A stretch of DNA of 6,661 bases, from contig DASUBV010000142.1 in NCBI GenBank assembly GCA_035763085.1, positions 1-6,661 on the forward strand, given 5' to 3'. Positions 1 to 5,288 of this stretch are shown piece after piece. The notes under the pieces were generated by a model, which searched no databases, was not told where the DNA came from, and worked only from the letters and a program-made list of their open reading frames with translations. Positions within the stretch are counted from its first letter, which is position 1; every line of letters starts with the position of its first letter. The position numbers and the translations under genes are program-made. The DNA comes from DASUBV01 sp035763085. Lineage in GTDB: Bacteria > Actinomycetota > Actinomycetes > Streptosporangiales > Streptosporangiaceae.

Positions 1-278
1 CGCACGGGCTGCAGCGGGCTGGTCTCGTCCTCCGCGTTATCCAGCGGCGCCAGCCGCGCAGCGTCGTACTGCGCGATCAGCGGCTCGGAGTCGATCCCGA
101 CTGCCCTGGCGATGGCCCGGATGTGCCCCCGCGCGTAGAAATCGCCGCCGCATGCGGCGAAGTCATCAGCCTCTATGCGCTCGATGATCATTACCCTGAT
201 CCGGGTCCGCTGGCTGACCTCGGCGACGGTCAGGCCAGCCTGGCGCCGCGCCTGAGCGACAGCTCCGCCAATGCTCAT
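1..278 (-). CDS. RodZ-like helix-turn-helix protein, N-terminal part (truncated by window edge)
   Basis: The minus strand from an ATG at 278-276 reads open to the window edge, giving 92 codons. It starts MSIGGAVAQARRQAGLTVAE and continues with a second helix region (VSQRTRIR), IIERIEADDF and FYARGHIRAIARAVGID. This is the pattern of the HTH_25 domain at the N-terminus of RodZ-type proteins: an XRE-like fold over about residues 4-66, including the characteristic G/D-x-Y-x-RGH/F-x-R stretch. In the family this cytoplasmic domain is usually followed by a linker, one membrane helix and a C-terminal domain, all outside the window. RodZ links MreB to the cell wall machinery in rods; in actinomycetes the role is less clear, and a DNA-binding regulator is the alternative. 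A GGAGG at 285-289 sits six bases before the ATG and supports this start. It lies 40 bases downstream of the glycosylase gene on the same strand and may be co-transcribed with it. Confidence 0.85.
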   Translation of the reverse strand, partial: MSIGGAVAQARRQAGLTVAEVSQRTRIRVMIIERIEADDFAACGGDFYARGHIRAIARAVGIDSEPLIAQYDAARLAPLDNAEDETSPLQPV

Positions 279-284
279 GGCGCG

Positions 285-289
285 CCTCC
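285..289 (-). promoter_or_regulatory. Ribosome binding site of the RodZ-like gene
   Basis: The minus strand reads GGAGG followed by six bases and then the ATG at 278. This perfect Shine-Dalgarno core fixes the start of the truncated HTH gene. Confidence 0.75.
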
Positions 290-318
290 ACTGCGGTATG
301 GCCACACTCGCCTCGACA

Positions 319-1281
319 CTACGTCCGCGGCGGCTCGCCCGCGCCGGCACCGGGTTCAGCGCCGCGAGCTGGCCACCCGGCAGCTACCGGGCCCTTTCCT
401 GGAAGGGCCCGGCGACTTTGCCCCTGGCCGGCGACTCCTATCTGGGGTTGCCCAGTGGCTGCCGGCCCGCGTGCGCCCGGTGGCTGGCAAGCCGGGCACC
501 AGAACAAGTTGCGGCCCGCCAGCACCCGTGCCGCGATGGCCACGCCGCAGACATGGCACGGCTGGCCGGCCCGCCGGTAGACATACACCTCCCCGCCGTG
601 CCGGTCACGGCGGGGCTCACGCCCGGTCACCGCCGGGTCGTGCTCCGCCCGCACGGTGTCGATTCGCCCGTCGCGCACGCCTGCGCGCATGAGCGCGCGC
701 AGGTCGGCCCACATGGCCTGCCACGCCGGCTCGGGCAGCTCGCGTCCCGGCAGCATCGGGTCCACGGAGTGCCGGAACAGTACCTCGGCGCGGTAAATGT
801 TGCCGGCGCCGGCGATGACCGCCTGATTCAGGAGCAGCGTCGCGACCGGCGCGCGGCTTGCGTGCAGGCGTCGCCACGCGCGAGCGGGGTCGGCGTCCAG
901 GCGCAGCGGGTCAGGCCCGAGAGCGGCCAGCAAGGCGGCGCGCTCAGCTGTGTCGAGTAGCTCGCAGGCCGCGGGTCCGCGAAGGTCGGCCCAGGCGCGG
1001 TCACCGACAAGCCGCATCCGGACCTGCCCTACCGGCGGCGACGGTGGTGACTCCGTAACGGTCAGCCGCCCGTAGATGCCGAGGTGAACGTGCACCCAGC
1101 GCTCGTCATCGAAGTCGAGCAGCAAGTGCTTGCCGTAGGCGTCGGCGCCGCTCAGCGTCCGGCCATCGAGGCGCGCTGCCGCGGCGGCGAAGCGGCCCTG
1201 GGGGCTTGAGACGGCGACCGGGCCCGCGAGATGCCGCTGCACCGCCATCGCGAGCCGGTGGACTACATGACCCTCTGGCAT
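319..1281 (-). CDS. nei: Fpg/Nei-family DNA glycosylase/AP lyase (Nei1-like, endonuclease VIII type)
   Basis: Base-excision repair enzyme that removes oxidised bases and cleaves the abasic site by beta/delta elimination. Visible family features: MPEGH start with catalytic Pro2 and Glu3 (after Met removal the proline is the Schiff-base nucleophile); Lys51 in AYGKHLLL; the VHVHLGIYG strand at 63-71; the helix-two-turn-helix with QAVIAGAGNIYRAEVLFR at 153-170, including the conserved Asn161; and a C-terminal zinc finger with Cys242, Cys245, Cys262 and Cys265 and the finger arginine Arg257 in AGRNLFWCPAC. As I remember them, the MPEGH-HRLA start and the SSPQGRF motif match mycobacterial and Streptomyces Nei1 better than Fpg/MutM or Nei2. 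Such proteins normally end a few residues after CPACQ, about 265-270 aa. Here the frame runs on to 320, and the extra 54 residues are Gly/Pro/Ala-rich with no recognisable domain, encoded partly by a hairpin. The start has a GGGTGA-like sequence just upstream. The exact Nei1/Nei2 subclass is less certain than the family. Confidence 0.92.
   Translation of the reverse strand: MPEGHVVHRLAMAVQRHLAGPVAVSSPQGRFAAAAARLDGRTLSGADAYGKHLLLDFDDERWVHVHLGIYGRLTVTESPPSPPVGQVRMRLVGDRAWADLRGPAACELLDTAERAALLAALGPDPLRLDADPARAWRRLHASRAPVATLLLNQAVIAGAGNIYRAEVLFRHSVDPMLPGRELPEPAWQAMWADLRALMRAGVRDGRIDTVRAEHDPAVTGREPRRDRHGGEVYVYRRAGQPCHVCGVAIAARVLAGRNLFWCPACQPPGARGPAATGQPQIGVAGQGQSRRALPGKGPVAAGWPARGAEPGAGAGEPPRT
387..412 (-). 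terminator. Strong GC hairpin inside the 3' tail of the glycosylase ORF
   Basis: A perfect 10-base inverted repeat: CCGGGCCCTT at 387-396, six-base loop, AAGGGCCCGG at 403-412. There is no T-run on either side, so it is not a canonical intrinsic terminator, but hairpins without a U-tract are often proposed as terminators in actinomycetes. It lies about 65 bases past the end of the zinc-finger codons, where a terminator would be expected if the gene ended at its usual place. It could also simply be GC-rich coding sequence. Confidence 0.45.
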
Positions 1282-1301
1282 GTCACCCAGACTCGCTCAT
1301 A

Positions 1302-1326
1302 GTTTTCACAAGGTCGATTGTATAAA
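1302..1326 (-). promoter_or_regulatory. AT-rich 25-base motif, copy A, upstream of the glycosylase
   Basis: Read on the minus strand the motif begins TTTATACAAT and ends TTGTGAAAAC, with five bases between. It matches copy B (1614-1638, plus strand) at 19 of 25 positions. It has an imperfect dyad: ACAA, six bases, TTGT, with TTT and AAA three bases beyond each arm's flank. It ends 20 bases before the glycosylase ATG and also lies at the left edge of the methyltransferase-like remnant, so it could serve genes on either side. It stands out in surroundings of about 70% or more GC. The cognate regulator is not identifiable from the window; a half-site resemblance to Rex (TTGTGAA) is too weak to assign. 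Confidence 0.5.
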
Positions 1327-1631
1327 CTGCGCGACGTGGCCCGGGGGCAGGTGACCGGCCCCGACGTGGTCGAACTGGCACCCGGTCCCGGACGCACCGC
1401 CGGCCTGCTGTCGGGCCGCCGGCCCGCCTCCGGCGCCGGCGTCGAACACTACCGGACTGCCTCCGCGCTGAGCAACGGCCTCTCGCCGGCACCGGGTGCG
1501 CCGCCATGCTCGCCGGCGCCGGCTTCGAGGTCGGTGCCGCCTGCGCAGCCGGGATGACCCCGCCGGAGTTCCCCCGGCTTGTCGCCGACGATGGGGTTCG
1601 GCGAGCGGTTTCTTTTATTCAATTGATATAG
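1321..1631 (+). pseudogene. Probable remnant of a SAM-dependent methyltransferase gene, middle deleted and frame broken
   Basis: Two methyltransferase-like pieces sit in different frames. The first, from about 1321 to 1490, reads RDVARGQVTGPDVVELAPGP and then GRTAGLLSGRRPAS; VVELAPGPGRT resembles motif I, the glycine-rich SAM-binding loop. The second, from 1506 to the TAG at 1629-1631, reads MLAGAGFEVGAACAAGMTPP followed by EFPRLVADDGVRRAVSF. This resembles the family's C-terminal end, where an 'L-x-x-AGFEV' strand is followed by a 'LVADEGV-x-x-A' helix. Motifs II-IV and most of the domain are missing, and there is no convincing start. What is seen is two open pieces with suggestive motifs; that they come from one deleted gene is inference. 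Chance open frames are common at this GC content, so confidence is modest. If real, the intact ancestor lay just upstream of the hemerythrin gene. Confidence 0.38.
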
Positions 1632-1638
1632 TTAAAAC
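1614..1638 (+). promoter_or_regulatory. AT-rich 25-base motif, copy B, with probable -10 box, upstream of the hemerythrin operon
   Basis: The motif begins TTTATTCAAT and ends TAGTTAAAAC, and contains the palindrome TCAATTGA at 1619-1626. It matches copy A (1302-1326, opposite strand) at 19 of 25 positions. TATAGT at 1627-1632 is a good -10 hexamer; no clear -35 is visible in the GC-rich bases before it, so an activator or an alternative sigma factor is possible. With this -10, transcription would start near 1639 and leave a leader of about 48 bases before the ATG at 1687. An operator overlapping the promoter would suit repression by a dimeric regulator such as an Rrf2, ArsR or Crp/Fnr-type protein, but none is encoded here. 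Confidence 0.55.
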
Positions 1639-1676
1639 AACAAGAGATCAGGCTAGTTTGTCGCTCGATGTCAGCG

Positions 1677-1683
1677 AGGAGAG
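1677..1683 (+). promoter_or_regulatory. Ribosome binding site of the hemerythrin-DUF2249 gene
   Basis: AGGAGAG ends three bases before the ATG at 1687, with the AGGAG core five bases away. This fixes the start at MAVTEAEAYA rather than any upstream in-frame codon. Confidence 0.7.
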
Positions 1684-1686
1684 ACC

Positions 1687-2904
1687 ATGGCAGTTACTGA
1701 GGCCGAGGCATACGCGGCGATGCTCGCGCACCACAAGGCGCTCGACGAGGGGCTCAGGGAGCGGGCCGACGCCGTGCTCGCCGCGGTGTCGTCAGCGCGG
1801 CCGTACGAGGTGGCCGTGGCTGACGTCATCACCTACCTGGCCGAGGAGGTGCTGCCGCACGCGGCGGCCGAGGAGAAGACGATCTATCCCGCCGCCGTGA
1901 AGCACGCTGACCTCAGCGAGATGACCGCCGAGCACGTTTTCCTGTCGGCCGCCAGCTCGCAGCTCGCCGCCGTGACCAGCGGGTCCGCGGCCGCCGAGCA
2001 GGCCCGGACGATCGCGGATCACTTCTCGGCGCACGCGGCCAAGGAAAACGACGTCCTGCTGCCCGCGCTGCTCGCCGACGAGTCGGTGGACCTGGCCAGC
2101 CTGCTCGGCGAACTGCACCACTTCGCCGAGCAGGCCGGCACCCCGGCCCCGGCCGCCGGGTCAGCGGACGGGGATCTCCCGGCCGAGCTCGTGTCGCTGC
2201 TGCTGCAGGGCGCGGCAGCCCTGGCGCGCGCCGGCGGGGCCGACCGGGCGTGCAGGATCGCCGCATCGGCGTGGGCGGCCCTGCGCGGGCCCCGGCCGGA
2301 CCTGGCGGTCAAGCTCACCGCCGCGCTGCACGGCCTCACCCGCAAGGTCGACGGCCCGGTCGCGAGCAAGGCGCCAGACGGCGTGGACGTGACCGTCGAC
2401 CCGAATCTCGACGTCCGGGACATGCCCCCGGCACAGCGCCACGTGACGATCTTCGAGACCTACGACGCCCTGCAGCCCGGCACCGCGTTCGTGCTCGTCA
2501 ACGACCACGACCCGAAGCCGCTCGGCTACCAGTTCGAGGCCGAGCACGCGGGCGACTTCACCTGGGACTACCTGGAGAACGGCCCGGAAGTCTGGCGGGT
2601 GCGGATCGGCCGCCCGGCCGCCGCCGAGCACGCCGCGGCAGACGCCGCAGAGATCAACGCTGACGCGGCGGGCGAGGAGCCGGACCTGGACGTGCGAAAG
2701 GTCAGCCACGGTCAGCGGCACGGCCTGATCTTCACCGCCTACCGCTCGCTGCGCCCGGGCCGGGGGTTCGTGCTCGTCAACGACCACGACCCGAAGCCGC
2801 TGAAGTACCAGTTCGACGCCTCCCACGCGGGCGAGTTCACCTGGGACTACCTGGAGGCCGGGCCGAAGGTGTGGCGGGTGCGGATCGGCCGGACGGCCGG
2901 CTAG
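1687..2904 (+). CDS. Hemerythrin (HHE) domain protein with two C-terminal DUF2249 domains
   Basis: A 405-residue soluble protein. Residues 8-145 form a hemerythrin-like four-helix bundle with candidate di-iron ligands His15 or His16, His58 and Glu62 (H-x3-E), His83, His112, His116 and Glu120 (second H-x3-E). Such domains bind O2 or NO, or sense iron and redox state. Residues 164-226 are an alanine-rich helical linker I do not recognise. Residues 241-309 and 334-403 are two DUF2249 domains, each with LDVR, RH-x3-IF, FVLVNDHDPKPL, YQF, FTWDYLE-x-GP and VWRVRIGR. DUF2249 is often found with hemerythrins and in denitrification or NO-responsive clusters; its biochemical role is unknown to me. The two copies are about 88% identical in DNA over 125 bases, which points to internal duplication or gene conversion. 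The gene follows copy B of the AT-rich motif and heads a three-gene operon. No signal peptide or membrane helix is seen. The domain calls are firm; the NO/iron-sulfur role is inferred from family and context. Confidence 0.93.
   Translation: MAVTEAEAYAAMLAHHKALDEGLRERADAVLAAVSSARPYEVAVADVITYLAEEVLPHAAAEEKTIYPAAVKHADLSEMTAEHVFLSAASSQLAAVTSGSAAAEQARTIADHFSAHAAKENDVLLPALLADESVDLASLLGELHHFAEQAGTPAPAAGSADGDLPAELVSLLLQGAAALARAGGADRACRIAASAWAALRGPRPDLAVKLTAALHGLTRKVDGPVASKAPDGVDVTVDPNLDVRDMPPAQRHVTIFETYDALQPGTAFVLVNDHDPKPLGYQFEAEHAGDFTWDYLENGPEVWRVRIGRPAAAEHAAADAAEINADAAGEEPDLDVRKVSHGQRHGLIFTAYRSLRPGRGFVLVNDHDPKPLKYQFDASHAGEFTWDYLEAGPKVWRVRIGRTAG
2488..2612 (+). repeat. Internal coding repeat, first DUF2249 copy
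   Basis: 125 bases starting TTCGTGCTCGTCAACGACCA align without gaps to 2767-2891, with about 110 of 125 identical by my hand count. The first 35 and last 20 bases are identical, and the differences cluster in the middle. It encodes FVLVNDHDPKPL through VWRVRIGR of the first DUF2249 domain. Confidence 0.9.
2767..2891 (+). repeat. Internal coding repeat, second DUF2249 copy
   Basis: Gap-free partner of 2488-2612, offset by 279 bases, encoding the second DUF2249 domain. Most of the differing bases change the amino acid at non-conserved sites, while the signature residues are kept. Confidence 0.9.
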
Positions 2905-2925
2905 CAGGAAGGGCAAGCAACCAAG

Positions 2926-3978
2926 ATGCACGGCGAGTACAAGCCACCCGGCGGCAAGCTCGTGGCGGCCGATGTCGAGGTGGCCGGCGGGCTGCTGGCC
3001 AGCGTCCAGGTCAGCGGGGACTTCTTCCTGGAGCCCGACGACGCCCTGGACCGAGTCAACGCCGCGCTCACCGGGATGCCGTCCGATGCGGACACTCCCG
3101 CCATCACGGCGCGGATCGAGCGAGCGCTCGGCGATGACGTCGTGCTGGGCGGGGTGAGCGCCAGGTCGATGGCGACCGCGGTCAGGCGCGCCCTCAGCCG
3201 GGCCACCGGCTGGCGGGACCACGACTGGCGGTTCATCTACGAGGAACCCCGCGAACCCGCGATGCACATGGCACTCGATGAAGTGCTCGCCAGGGAGGTG
3301 GCCGCGGGGCGCCGTCCGCCGACCCTGCGGATCTGGGAGTGGTCGGCGCCCGCGGTCGTCGTCGGCAGCTTCCAGTCGCTGCGCAACGAGGTCGACATGG
3401 CCGAGGCGAGCCGCCTGGGCATCACGGTGGTGCGGCGGATCAGCGGCGGCGGCGCGATGTTCATCGAGCCTGGCAACACGATCACCTACTCGCTGTACGC
3501 GCCGCAGTCGCTCGTGGCGGGCATGTCCTACGCCGAGTCCTACGGCTACCTGGATACCTGGGTGGTTGACACCCTGACCCGGGACCTGGGGCTGTCGGCG
3601 TGGTATCAGCCGCTGAACGACATCACCTCCGCGCAGGGCAAGATCGGCGGTGCCGCCCAGAAGCGGCTGACGGGCGGCGCGGTGCTGCACCACGTGACGA
3701 TGGCCTACGACATCGACGCGGAGAAGATGACCCGGGTGCTGCGCATCGGGCGGGAGAAGCTGTCGGGCAAGGGGATCGGCAGCGCGGTCAAGCGCGTGGA
3801 CCCGCTGCGCCGGCAGACCGGGCTGCCGCGGGCCGAGATCATCGACACCCTGGCGGCCCATTTCCGCGGTAGCTACGGCCTGACGGCAGGTCCCGTGACG
3901 GCCGGCGAGCTGCGGGCCGCAAGGGACCTCGCCCGGGACAAGTTCAGCCGCAGCCGGTGGACGGCCAGGCTGCCATGA
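2926..3978 (+). CDS. lplA: Lipoate-protein ligase A, accessory domain at the N-terminus
   Basis: Attaches free lipoate to lipoyl domains (2-oxoacid dehydrogenase E2, GcvH) through lipoyl-AMP. The order is the reverse of E. coli LplA. Residues 1-90 match the small accessory domain (LplB / Lip_prot_lig_C type: MHGEYKPPGGKLVAADVEVA, then GDFFLEP at 31-37). Residues 100-345 are the biotin/lipoate ligase catalytic domain with RRISGGGAMF at 170-179 (lipoyl-AMP loop), PLNDI at 229-233 and GKIGGAAQKR at 238-247, where Lys239 is the expected active-site lysine. The protein contains no cysteine, which argues against an octanoyltransferase of the LipM/LipL type, as those use a catalytic Cys. At 350 aa it is full length, and it closely resembles what I recall of Streptomyces lipoate ligases. 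A GGAAGG at 2907-2912 precedes the ATG, 21 bases after the hemerythrin stop, so it is probably co-transcribed. Its end overlaps the next start. Confidence 0.9.
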   Translation: MHGEYKPPGGKLVAADVEVAGGLLASVQVSGDFFLEPDDALDRVNAALTGMPSDADTPAITARIERALGDDVVLGGVSARSMATAVRRALSRATGWRDHDWRFIYEEPREPAMHMALDEVLAREVAAGRRPPTLRIWEWSAPAVVVGSFQSLRNEVDMAEASRLGITVVRRISGGGAMFIEPGNTITYSLYAPQSLVAGMSYAESYGYLDTWVVDTLTRDLGLSAWYQPLNDITSAQGKIGGAAQKRLTGGAVLHHVTMAYDIDAEKMTRVLRIGREKLSGKGIGSAVKRVDPLRRQTGLPRAEIIDTLAAHFRGSYGLTAGPVTAGELRAARDLARDKFSRSRWTARLP

Positions 3979-5117
3979 CACGTCGCACAGCTCCAGCCGT
4001 TCCGACCGCCGACCAGGTCAGCCAGGCGCTCGCCGGGGTGAACGACCCGGAGATCCACCGGCCGATTACCGATCTCGGCATGGTCAAGGACGTGGAGGTG
4101 GCCCGCGACGGCACCGTGCGGGTGCGCATCCTGCTCACCACGGCGGGCTGCCCGCTGCGCGAGCACATCACCAGCGATGTCACCGCGGCCGTCGCCGCGC
4201 TGCCGGGCGTGTCGCGGGTGCAGGTCGATCTGGACGTGATGACCGACGCGCAGCGCCGGGGCCTGCAGACCACGCTGCGCGGGGGCAGGCCCATGCGGGA
4301 CATCCCGTTCGCCCACGCTGACTCGGCGACCAGCGTCTTCGCCATTGCCAGCGGCAAGGGCGGCGTGGGCAAGTCGTCGGTCACCGTGAACCTGGCCGCG
4401 GCCCTGGCCGCCGCCGGCCAGCGAGTCGGGCTGCTCGATGCCGACATCTACGGCCACTCGGTGCCCCGCATGCTCGGCACCGACCGCTCACCGACCCGGG
4501 TCGAGAACATGATCATGCCACCGGAACGGCACGGAGTGCGCGCCATCTCGGCCGGCATGATGAAGCACGGCAACGAGCCGATACCGGTGCGCGGGCCGAT
4601 CCTGCACAAGCTCCTTGAGCAGTTCCTGGCCGACGTCTGGTGGGGCGACCTGGACATCCTGCTGCTTGACCTGCCGCCGGGGACCGGCGACGTGGCGATC
4701 TCCGCCGCTCACCTGATCCCCGGCTCGCAGCTGATCGTGGTCACCACGCCGCAGGTCGCGGCGGCGGAGGTGGCCGAGCGGGCCGGGTCGCTGGCGATGC
4801 AGCTGCACCAGCGGGTCGCCGGCGTGATCGAGAACATGTCCTACCTGCCGTGCCCGCACTGCGGTGAGCGGGTCGACGTCTTCGGCTCCGGCGGCGGCGA
4901 GGCCGTGGCCAGCGCCCTGACCCGGATCGTCGGCGCCAGCGTGCCCGTTCTCGGCCAGGTGCCCATCGACCTGCGGCTTCGCGAGGCGGGCGACAGCGGC
5001 ATCCCGGTGGTGCTGGCTGACCCCGGCTCGCCCGCCGCGCGGGAGCTGACCAAGGTCGCCAGTGCCGTCATCGCGGCGTCCCGGCAGCCGGAGGTGCCCG
5101 CGCGCAGCGCGTCCTGA
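3975..5117 (+). CDS. mrp: Mrp/NBP35-type iron-sulfur cluster carrier P-loop ATPase with N-terminal MIP18 domain
   Basis: A cytosolic 380-residue ATPase that binds and transfers [4Fe-4S] clusters to apoproteins. Residues 12-85 are a MIP18/FeS_assembly_P (DUF59) domain with VNDPEIHRPITDLGMV and Cys59 in TTAGCPLREHI. Residues 119-365 are the ParA/Mrp ATPase domain: IASGKGGVGKSS at 124-135 (deviant Walker A), LLDADIYGHSVPRMLG at 153-168, LLLDLPPGTGD at 229-239 (Walker B) and ENMSYLPCPHCG at 286-297, whose Cys293 and Cys296 form the CxxC that bridges a cluster between two subunits. All key residues are present. The chosen ATG at 3975 overlaps the lplA stop as ATGA, a strong sign of translational coupling. 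An in-frame GTG at 3957 would add six residues (MDGQAA) inside lplA and is less likely. Lipoyl synthase is a radical-SAM Fe-S enzyme, so lipoate salvage and Fe-S delivery may be linked here; that is inference. Confidence 0.93.
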   Translation: MTRRTAPAVPTADQVSQALAGVNDPEIHRPITDLGMVKDVEVARDGTVRVRILLTTAGCPLREHITSDVTAAVAALPGVSRVQVDLDVMTDAQRRGLQTTLRGGRPMRDIPFAHADSATSVFAIASGKGGVGKSSVTVNLAAALAAAGQRVGLLDADIYGHSVPRMLGTDRSPTRVENMIMPPERHGVRAISAGMMKHGNEPIPVRGPILHKLLEQFLADVWWGDLDILLLDLPPGTGDVAISAAHLIPGSQLIVVTTPQVAAAEVAERAGSLAMQLHQRVAGVIENMSYLPCPHCGERVDVFGSGGGEAVASALTRIVGASVPVLGQVPIDLRLREAGDSGIPVVLADPGSPAARELTKVASAVIAASRQPEVPARSAS

Positions 5118-5288
5118 CCAGCGCGTCATGGCCAGCCCCCGGACCGGCGCCGGTGCGCGGGCTGGCCATGCGCGCAGTCCGGCGGCCCGCCCCGGCTCCG
5201 TCCCGGTCCCGCGCGCCGGCCTGCCGTGGCTCCGCCCGCAGTCTCCGGCCGGCGGCGGCGCCGCGCGATCCCCGCGGACGGCCCGTCC
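5118..5288. other. Convergent intergenic region
   Basis: 171 bases between the mrp stop and the stop of the opposing membrane-protein gene. Apart from the hairpin at 5128-5169 I see no motif or credible small gene, only GC-rich sequence. Confidence 0.6.
5128..5169. terminator. Hairpin between convergent genes, probable bidirectional terminator
   Basis: ATGGCCAGCCC (5128-5138) and GGGCTGGCCAT (5159-5169) form a perfect 11-base-pair stem. The 20-base loop holds a smaller perfect palindrome, ACCGGCGCCGGT (5143-5154), so nested or cruciform-like folding is possible. It begins 10 bases after the mrp stop and lies about 120 bases beyond the end of the opposing membrane-protein gene. There is no T-run, as is common for GC-rich actinomycete terminators. 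Confidence 0.65.

Noticed and set aside
271..960. Open frames on the plus strand opposite the glycosylase
   Set aside because: No recognisable domain, and the minus strand encodes a complete Nei-type enzyme with its catalytic and zinc residues.
1302..1638. A MITE or small mobile element bounded by the two inverted 25-base motifs
   Set aside because: The bases just outside the motifs show no obvious target-site duplication, the repeats are only 76% identical, and each sits at a promoter-like distance from a start codon. Operators explain them better.
1302..1638. The two motifs as coding remnants, since both can be read as Y-(T/S)-I-D-(L/I)-V-K-T with most differences at third bases
   Set aside because: Similarity stops at the motif edges, the flanking translations are Arg-rich noise, and the match is too short to prove coding. 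The third-base pattern is curious but may be chance.
1614..1638. An Fnr/Crp site in copy B (TTGAT then four bases then TTAAA)
   Set aside because: Only one half-site matches the Fnr consensus well, and copy A does not support it.
3957..3975. GTG at 3957 as the start of mrp
   Set aside because: The ATG at 3975 gives a 4-base ATGA overlap with the lplA stop, the usual arrangement for coupled genes, and the six extra residues carry no conserved sequence.
2926..3978. Octanoyltransferase (LipM/LipL) instead of lipoate ligase
   Set aside because: The protein has no cysteine, which those enzymes need for catalysis, and it keeps the ligase lysine in GKIGGAAQKR plus the accessory domain.
2161..3981. 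A 606-codon open frame on the minus strand
   Set aside because: It lies opposite the hemerythrin and lplA genes, whose protein motifs are unmistakable. Its translation is Arg/Pro/His-rich with no domain, as expected of an antisense shadow at high GC.
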